From assembly GCF_030363035.1 (NCBI RefSeq), contig NZ_JAUCMN010000002.1, positions 62,001 to 126,000 on the forward strand: 64,000 nucleotides of DNA, written 5' to 3'. Shown here piece by piece: positions 59,263-64,000 of this stretch. Under the pieces are notes generated by a model. The model searched no databases. It had not been told where the DNA came from and saw only the letters and a program-made list of their open reading frames with translations. Made by a program: the position numbers and the translations under genes. This DNA comes from Curtobacterium caseinilyticum. Lineage in GTDB: Bacteria; Actinomycetota; Actinomycetes; Actinomycetales; Microbacteriaceae. Each line of letters opens with the position of its first letter. Position 1 is the stretch's first letter.

Positions 59263-60104
59263 GCGACGCCACAGCGCAGGACGGCGGCGTGGTGCCGGAC
59301 GGCGGCGCGGTGCAGGACGGCGGCCCGGTCCCGGACGGCGGCGCGGTGCCGGACGGCTCGTTGACGATCCGGGCGCGCATCCGCGAGGCCTCGAACGCCA
59401 CCTTCTTGGCGGACCTCGACGGCGAGTCCGTCGTCTACAAGCCCGTCGAGGGCGAACGGCCGCTCTGGGACTTCCCCGACGGCACGCTCGCCGGCCGCGA
59501 GGTCGCCGCGCACCTGGTGTCCGAGGCGTTCGGCTGGGGGATCGTGCCGCCGACGTGGATCGGCGACGGTCCGTTCGGACCCGGCATGGTGCAGCGCTGG
59601 CAGCACGTCGACCCGGAGCAGGACGCCGTCGACCTCGTGCCGACCGAGGACGCCGAGGCCGAGGACACCCCGTGGCTGCCCGTGCTCGAAGCGATCGACG
59701 AGCACGACCGGCCCGTCACGCTCGTGCACGAGGACACCGCGGCGCTCCGACGCATGGCGGTGTTCGACGTCGTGGTGAACAACGCGGACCGCAAGGGCGG
59801 ACACGTGCTCGCCATGCCCGACGGGCACCGGTACGGCGTCGACCACGGGCTGACCTTCCACGTCGAGCACAAGCTCCGGACCGTGCTCTGGGGGTGGATC
59901 GGGGAGCCGCTCGACCCGGACGAGCTCGAGGGCCTGGACCGGGTGTCCGAGGCGCTCCGCGGCGACCTCGGCGTCGCGCTGGCCGAGCACCTGACGCGGG
60001 CCGAGATCGACAACACCCGGGCGCGCTGCGCAGCCCTGCGCGCCGTCGGGATGTTCCCGCCGCCGCCCGGGAACGGCCCGGCCGTCCCCTGGCCCCTGTT
60101 CTGA
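59259..60104 (+). CDS. SCO1664-family protein (kinase-like fold)
   Basis: 281 aa. The conserved part begins about residue 36 (LTIRARIREASNATFLADLDGESVVYKPVEGERPLWDFPDGTLAGREVAA) and shows the phosphatidylinositol-kinase-like pattern: Lys in VYKPV, catalytic-loop-like FDVVVNNADRKGGH, and the metal Asp in YGVDHGLTFH. Natural substrate unknown. An N-terminal repeat of six-residue units (DGGVVP, DGGAVQ, DGGPVP, DGGAVP; residues 8-31) is peculiar to this copy. The stop codon falls in the first unit of a 17-bp tandem repeat. Confidence 0.9.
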   Translation: MSDATAQDGGVVPDGGAVQDGGPVPDGGAVPDGSLTIRARIREASNATFLADLDGESVVYKPVEGERPLWDFPDGTLAGREVAAHLVSEAFGWGIVPPTWIGDGPFGPGMVQRWQHVDPEQDAVDLVPTEDAEAEDTPWLPVLEAIDEHDRPVTLVHEDTAALRRMAVFDVVVNNADRKGGHVLAMPDGHRYGVDHGLTFHVEHKLRTVLWGWIGEPLDPDELEGLDRVSEALRGDLGVALAEHLTRAEIDNTRARCAALRAVGMFPPPPGNGPAVPWPLF

Positions 60105-60165
60105 CGGACGTGACGGTCTGACGGACGTGACGGTCTGACGGACGTGACGGTCTGACGGACGGGAG
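60102..60165. repeat. 17-bp tandem repeat, three and a half units, starting at a stop codon
   Basis: TGACGGACGTGACGGTC at 60102, 60119 and 60136, then a partial unit that merges into GACGGGAGGCACGGTGC, the left arm of a family-1 palindrome without its right arm. The first TGA is the stop of the SCO1664-family gene. Confidence 0.9.
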
Positions 60166-60194
60166 GCACGGTGCGGGCTCCTGCCGCCGGTTCC

Positions 60195-60272
60195 CTCCGC
60201 AAGACGCAACGTTGCCGTCAGCTCGCAGTGGTGTTCTGCTGCGAGCTGCCGCCGACGTTGCGTCTTGCGAGA
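60195..60272. repeat. Family-2 long palindrome, copy 2
   Basis: Outer arms CTCCGCAAGACGCAACGT and ACGTTGCGTCTTGCGAG, inner stem CAGCTCGCA/TGCGAGCTG. It lies between convergent SCO1664-family and VWA genes, directly after a half family-1 arm. Confidence 0.8.
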
Positions 60273-60284
60273 AGTCCGGTCCCG

Positions 60285-62303
60285 TCAGCCGGACCAGCCG
60301 TCGCTGAACAGGGATGCTCCGCCCCGACGCGCGCCCAGGTACGAGCCGACCACGGCGACCCCGAGGTCGTCGTTCTCCGGTGCCACCACCGAGCCGTCCA
60401 CGCGCCGGGCCATCGCGTCGATGAACCGTGCCAGGCCCGGGTCGTCCCCGAGCCGGAAGAACGTCGTCTGCGCGCCGAGGCGTCCGGCGTTCTCGAGCTC
60501 GCGCACCGTCACCGCGATCGTCACCGGGTCGGGCGGGTAGCCGAACCACACCTGGCCGTTCGGCTCGAGGTGCGACGTCGGCTCGCCGTCGGTCACGATC
60601 AGCAGCACGGGCTGCGCCGTCGGGTGCTTCCGGAAGTGCCGGTTCGCCAGGAGCAGGGCGTGGTGCAGGTTCGTGCCCTTGTCCCACATCGCGTCGAGCC
60701 CGACGAGCTGCTCGACGTCCATCACCTCGGCCTCGCGGCCGAATGCGATGAGCTGCAGGTCGTCCCCCCGGAACCTCGTGCTCACGAGGGTGTGCAGCGC
60801 GAGGGCGGTGCGCTTCATCGGGACCCAGCGGTCCTCCATCGCCATCGAGAACGACGTGTCCACGAGCAGCGCCACGCAGGCCTGCGTCCGCGCCTCGGTC
60901 TCCTGCACCTCGACGTCGTCGATCGTCAAGCGGACGCCGGGGCCGGACCGACCGTCGGCGGCGGTGCGCACGAGTGCGTTCGTGATCGACCGGGGGAGGT
61001 CCCACGGCTCGGTGTCGCCGAACGCCCAGGGCCGGGTGGCTCCGGACGGCTCACCGGACGCGCCGGACCGGCGCAGGTCACGAGCGCCCTGGCGGCCGGA
61101 CATCCGCTCGGCCACGTCCTTGAGCAGGCTCTTGCCGAGCTGGCGCATCGCCTTCGGGGTCAGGCGCAGCTGTCCGTCGGTGCCGCGCTTGACGGCACCC
61201 GAGTTCCGCAGGGCCTGCTCCAGGCGCTGCAGGGTCCGCGCGTCGACGGTCGCCTCGTCGCCGAGCTGCCGCTGCAGGGCGTCGAGGTCGAGGTCGGCGA
61301 GGTCGGAGCCGGGTCCGGACTGCGCGAGCTGCTCGGCGAGGGCGTCGAGGTCGGCGATGCCCTGGAACACGCCCGTGCCGTCGCCGAGCCCGAGCCCCTG
61401 CTCGCCGTCCATCCGCTCGGAGCTGCCCCAGTCCTCACCGGGCCGGAGTGCGCGCAGGTTGTCGTCGAGCTGCCCGAGTTGGCCCATCAGGTCCGGCGAG
61501 CCGAACGCCTGCTGGGCGAGGGCGTCGAGTTCGTCCCGCTGCTCCTGGGTCATCGAGTTCCGCATCCGCTGGGCTGCGGCGGCCCGGGCGGCGAGGTCGT
61601 CGAGCAGTTCCTCGACGTTCTGCGGGTCGGAGGGGAAGTGCTGCCCGTGCTGCGCCATGAACGCGTCGAACTGCTCCGGCGTGTCCGTGCCGCGGCGGTG
61701 GTCCTCGAGCAGCTGGTTCAGGTCGCGCATCATCGCCGAGACGGCGGCGCGGTCCTCGTCGCTCGCGTCCTCGAGCGCCTGCTTCATGCCCGCGAACCGC
61801 TGGTCGAGCACCTCGCGGCCGAGCAGGTCCTTGATCTCGTCGTACTTCTGCCGCGCGGTCGGGCTCGTCCAGTCGTAGCCGCCGAGTTCCTGCACGGCGG
61901 CAGCGGGCGACGGCGGCAGGCTGTCGAGCTGCATCTCGGCGAGGGCACGGTCGCCGTCGTCGAGGTCGACGTTCCGGGCGAGCTCGCCGCGCTCGGCGAG
62001 CAGGGCCTGGTCGAGGAGCTCCTTGACCTGCTGCAGGGTGCCGTCGAGGTTGTTCCGGCTGGTGAGCTCGCGACGCCGCTCGGCGACCCGGCGCATCAGG
62101 TCGTCGAGCCCGCGTTGGGTCTGGCCGCCGCGGCGGAGGAACTCGCGGAGCGCGCGCTCGGGCGAGGTCCCGCCCATGACGTCCTCGCCGATGGCATCGA
62201 GCGCCTCGGACAGGTCGACCGGGGGAGCGAGCGGGTCCGGCCCGCCCTCGTACCTCCCGTACCGGGCGTCGCGGGTCAGGCGGCGGTTCTGCCGACTAGC
62301 CAT
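60285..62303 (-). CDS. VWA-domain protein partnered with MoxR ATPase
   Basis: 672 aa. Long helical, Asp/Glu/Arg-rich N-terminal two-thirds with several coiled-coil stretches, then a von Willebrand A domain (about 475-660) with an intact metal site: DTSFSM (about 482-487), the Thr-containing KGTNLHHALLL, and VTDGEPTSHL. Such proteins act with MoxR-type AAA ATPases, often in metal insertion or complex remodelling. It overlaps the MoxR gene by 8 nt, so they are a functional pair. The client protein is unknown. Confidence 0.9.
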   Translation of the reverse strand: MASRQNRRLTRDARYGRYEGGPDPLAPPVDLSEALDAIGEDVMGGTSPERALREFLRRGGQTQRGLDDLMRRVAERRRELTSRNNLDGTLQQVKELLDQALLAERGELARNVDLDDGDRALAEMQLDSLPPSPAAAVQELGGYDWTSPTARQKYDEIKDLLGREVLDQRFAGMKQALEDASDEDRAAVSAMMRDLNQLLEDHRRGTDTPEQFDAFMAQHGQHFPSDPQNVEELLDDLAARAAAAQRMRNSMTQEQRDELDALAQQAFGSPDLMGQLGQLDDNLRALRPGEDWGSSERMDGEQGLGLGDGTGVFQGIADLDALAEQLAQSGPGSDLADLDLDALQRQLGDEATVDARTLQRLEQALRNSGAVKRGTDGQLRLTPKAMRQLGKSLLKDVAERMSGRQGARDLRRSGASGEPSGATRPWAFGDTEPWDLPRSITNALVRTAADGRSGPGVRLTIDDVEVQETEARTQACVALLVDTSFSMAMEDRWVPMKRTALALHTLVSTRFRGDDLQLIAFGREAEVMDVEQLVGLDAMWDKGTNLHHALLLANRHFRKHPTAQPVLLIVTDGEPTSHLEPNGQVWFGYPPDPVTIAVTVRELENAGRLGAQTTFFRLGDDPGLARFIDAMARRVDGSVVAPENDDLGVAVVGSYLGARRGGASLFSDGWSG

Positions 62304-63681
62304 AGACGGCCTCGCCGCCCCCCGACTCCTTGCTGATCCGTCGCGCGAGGAACAGCCCCTCGAGCGCGAGCTCGATCGCGCCGGCCCGCTCGCCGTCGTC
62401 GGTCGCCCCGAGTCGCTCGCACACCTGGTCGTAGACGTCGGACTCGCCGATCGAGGGCAGGCCCTCGAGGAACGCCCGAGCGCTGACCTGCTCGCCGGTG
62501 GTCACCATCGTGCCGCCGTCGAGCGCCTCGACGAGGACGCCGAAGTCGATCCCGCGGAACCGGGAGCGGACCGTCTCGGCGGTCGCGGTCCGGAGCAGGT
62601 GCTCGAGGACCTCGTCGGCACGGTCCTCTTCGCCGTTCTCGAACTCGATCTTGCCGCCGAGCACGTCGACCGCGGTCTCGAGGTCGATCGGGCGGGCGAC
62701 GGCGTGCTCCTCGCCCTGCCGCGCGGCGCGGTGCACGGCGGCCGCGGAGATGGTCTCGGCACCGGCGATCGCGAACCGCGCGCTGACGCCGCTTCGCTGG
62801 TCGACCGCGCTCGACTGCCGGAGCGCACGCGTGAACCGGGCGAGGATCTCGATGAGCGCGTCCGGCACGTCGGCGGTGAGCTGGGCCTCCTGGCGGATGA
62901 CGGCGATCTCGTCGGCCAGCTCGATCGGGTAGTGCGTGCGGATCTCGGCGCCGAAGCGGTCCTTCAGCGGGGTGATGATCCGGCCGCGGTTCGTGTAGTC
63001 CTCGGGGTTGGCGCTCGCGACGACGAGCACGTCGAGCGGCAGGCGCAGCACGTAGCCGCGGATCTGCACGTCGCGCTCCTCCATCACGTTGAGCATCGCG
63101 ACCTGGATGCGCTCGGCGAGGTCCGGGAGTTCGTTGATCGCGACGATGCCGCGGTGGCCGCGGGGGATCAGGCCGAAGTGGATGGTCTCCGGGTCGCCGA
63201 GGCTGCGTCCCTCCGCGACCTTCATCGGGTCGACGTCGCCGATCAGGTCCGCGACGCTGGTGTCCGGCGTCGCCAGCTTCTCGACGTAGCGCTCGTCGCG
63301 GTGCACCCACGAGACCGGCAGGGCGTCGCCGAGGTCCTCGGCCCGCCGCTGGCTCGCGGTGGTGATGGGCTCGAACGGGTGCTCGCCGAGCTCGGACCCG
63401 GTGATCACCGGGGTCCACTCGTCCATCAGGCCGGTCAGGGTGCGGAGCAGGCGCGTCTTGCCCTGCCCGCGCTCGCCGAGCAGCACGACGTCGTGCCCGG
63501 CGATGAGGGCCCGTTCGAGCTGCGGGATGACCGTGGTCTCGAAGCCGTGGAGACCGGGCCACGGGTCGCGGCCCTCGCGGAGGGCCTGGAGGAGGTTGTC
63601 GCGGATCTCGGCGCGGACCGACTTCTGGACGTGCCCAGCAGCGCGGAGCTCGCCGACCGTGTGGATGTCTGGTCGGGTCAC
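62296..63681 (-). CDS. MoxR-type AAA ATPase (magnesium-chelatase ChlI-like)
   Basis: 461 aa. Walker A GERGQGKTRLL (69-79), Walker B and sensor 1 in a pattern IVAINELPDLAERIQVAMLNVMEE, VVASANPEDYTNRGRIITPLKDRF, and the C-terminal lid/helical part. Closest in look to the ChlI/BchI-like branch that pairs with VWA proteins. Start GTG 63681, 7 nt after TAGCGT. Operon with the VWA gene, overlapping by 8 nt. Confidence 0.9.
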   Translation of the reverse strand: MTRPDIHTVGELRAAGHVQKSVRAEIRDNLLQALREGRDPWPGLHGFETTVIPQLERALIAGHDVVLLGERGQGKTRLLRTLTGLMDEWTPVITGSELGEHPFEPITTASQRRAEDLGDALPVSWVHRDERYVEKLATPDTSVADLIGDVDPMKVAEGRSLGDPETIHFGLIPRGHRGIVAINELPDLAERIQVAMLNVMEERDVQIRGYVLRLPLDVLVVASANPEDYTNRGRIITPLKDRFGAEIRTHYPIELADEIAVIRQEAQLTADVPDALIEILARFTRALRQSSAVDQRSGVSARFAIAGAETISAAAVHRAARQGEEHAVARPIDLETAVDVLGGKIEFENGEEDRADEVLEHLLRTATAETVRSRFRGIDFGVLVEALDGGTMVTTGEQVSARAFLEGLPSIGESDVYDQVCERLGATDDGERAGAIELALEGLFLARRISKESGGGEAVYG

Positions 63682-63688
63682 GGTGCGC

Positions 63689-63694
63689 ACGCTA
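63689..63694 (-). promoter_or_regulatory. -10-like TAGCGT before the MoxR gene
   Basis: TAGCGT on the minus strand ends 7 nt before the GTG at 63681; leaderless arrangement that fixes the start downstream of a possible longer reading. Confidence 0.5.
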
Positions 63695-63732
63695 CGCCCG
63701 CGCACCGACAGACGGACGGGAGCCGTGCGTCT

Positions 63733-63806
63733 CCGCGAAACGCAACCCCGGCGGTTCCTCGCAGCGCTGTACCGCTGCGAGGAACCGCCAGGGTTGCGTC
63801 TTGCGG
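63733..63806. repeat. Family-2 long palindrome, copy 3
   Basis: 34-nt arms with 3 mismatches around CTGTAC: left arm begins CCGCGAAACGCAACC, right arm ends GGGTTGCGTCTTGCGG. It follows GACGGACGGGAG, another half family-1 arm at 63712. Located between two minus-strand genes. Confidence 0.85.
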
Positions 63807-63855
63807 AATTGCGTTGCGGAAGGAGCGGGCTGCGACGGACCGGCTGGCGGGAGCG

Positions 63856-64000
63856 TCAGCCGAACAGGCGGCCCGAGGCGATCTCGGCGCCCTCGACGAG
63901 CGAGCGGAGCTTCGCCCAGGCCACGTCCGAGGCCACGAACTCGTAGCTCGCGAAGGTCGCCAGGCCGCAGTCCGTCCCGGCGACGATGCGCGTGGGGTCA
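63856..64000 (-). CDS. C-terminal end of a MetE-C-like (cobalamin-independent methionine synthase type) protein
   Basis: The last 47 or so codons of a gene that begins beyond the right edge. The visible residues include IVAGTDCGLATFASY, with the zinc-ligand Cys of the MetE C-terminal/epoxyalkane-CoM-transferase fold, then DVAWAKLRSLVEGAEIA, the typical ending of short 'methionine synthase II' family proteins. The substrate of such short members is often not methionine-related. The 5' part is missing because of the window edge. Confidence 0.75.
   Translation of the reverse strand, partial: DPTRIVAGTDCGLATFASYEFVASDVAWAKLRSLVEGAEIASGRLFG

Noticed and set aside
1-64000. Prophage, insertion sequence or integrative element
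   Set aside because: No transposase, integrase, phage structural gene or flanking direct repeats were found. The tRNA-Ser is not followed by a repeated 3' fragment in the window.

Overview
This is a GC-rich (roughly 70%), densely packed actinobacterial chromosome segment. The gene set (sulfite-oxidase-like molybdoprotein with a predicted internal Tat signal, actinobacterial protein O-mannosyltransferase, histidine phosphatase/DUF3090/SCO1664 trio, MmyB-type regulator), the frequent GTG starts and the many start codons sitting 6-8 nt after a TAnnnT hexamer all fit Microbacteriaceae, most likely a Curtobacterium-like plant-associated bacterium. Genus is an inference from general resemblance; no 16S is present. 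I see no insertion sequence, prophage, integrase, rRNA or CRISPR array. One tRNA (Ser, anticodon UGA) is present.

Layout. 1-5.7 kb: tripartite tricarboxylate transporter tctCBA (minus) divergent from a CitA/CitB-type two-component system (plus). 5.8-9.4 kb: chloramphenicol-acetyltransferase-like protein, YbaK-type deacylase, and a large acyltransferase-3/SGNH protein. 9.5-18.1 kb: hrpA RNA helicase, thioredoxin-fold DUF255 protein, a small P-loop kinase, an NAD-dependent epimerase and a rhodanese. 18.4-22.6 kb: DHA2 drug-efflux pump with divergent TetR regulator, then protein O-mannosyltransferase. 22.7-34.6 kb: the housekeeping run rsmI, metG, tatD, rsmA, ispE, interrupted between rsmA and ispE by a 6.6-kb accessory block (small membrane protein, SDR with divergent MmyB-type regulator, ATP-grasp ligase, FMN monooxygenase, O-acetylhomoserine sulfhydrylase).

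34.6-45.3 kb: GT-C glycosyltransferase, then a molybdenum block: HTH-Mop protein, MoeB-rhodanese, modABC, convergent moaD/moaA, a second GT-C enzyme, and a cytochrome-b561-like/sulfite-oxidase-like molybdoprotein with a small membrane partner. 45.3-52.4 kb: MarR-GNAT fusion, pheA, diacylglycerol kinase, VOC protein divergent from a MarR regulator with two clear operator palindromes, serS, HAD phosphatase, tRNA-Ser and a GNAT enzyme. 52.4-54.6 kb: LuxR-type regulator divergent from hxlB-hxlA, a two-gene ribulose monophosphate formaldehyde-fixation module. 54.7-64 kb: PepSY membrane protein, two BLUF blue-light proteins flanking a TetR regulator, histidine phosphatase/DUF3090/SCO1664 operon, and a MoxR ATPase/VWA pair; the window ends in a MetE-C-like gene.

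Non-coding structure is the most distinctive part. About seven good copies of a 44-46-bp GGACGGGAGGC palindrome sit at gene 3' ends, three copies of a different 74-79-bp palindrome (CCGCAAGACGCAAC ends) lie between genes, and several short tandem repeats (17, 17 and 20 bp units) begin at or next to stop codons. More than twenty genes carry a -10-like hexamer placed so that transcription would begin at, or very near, the start codon (leaderless mRNA).
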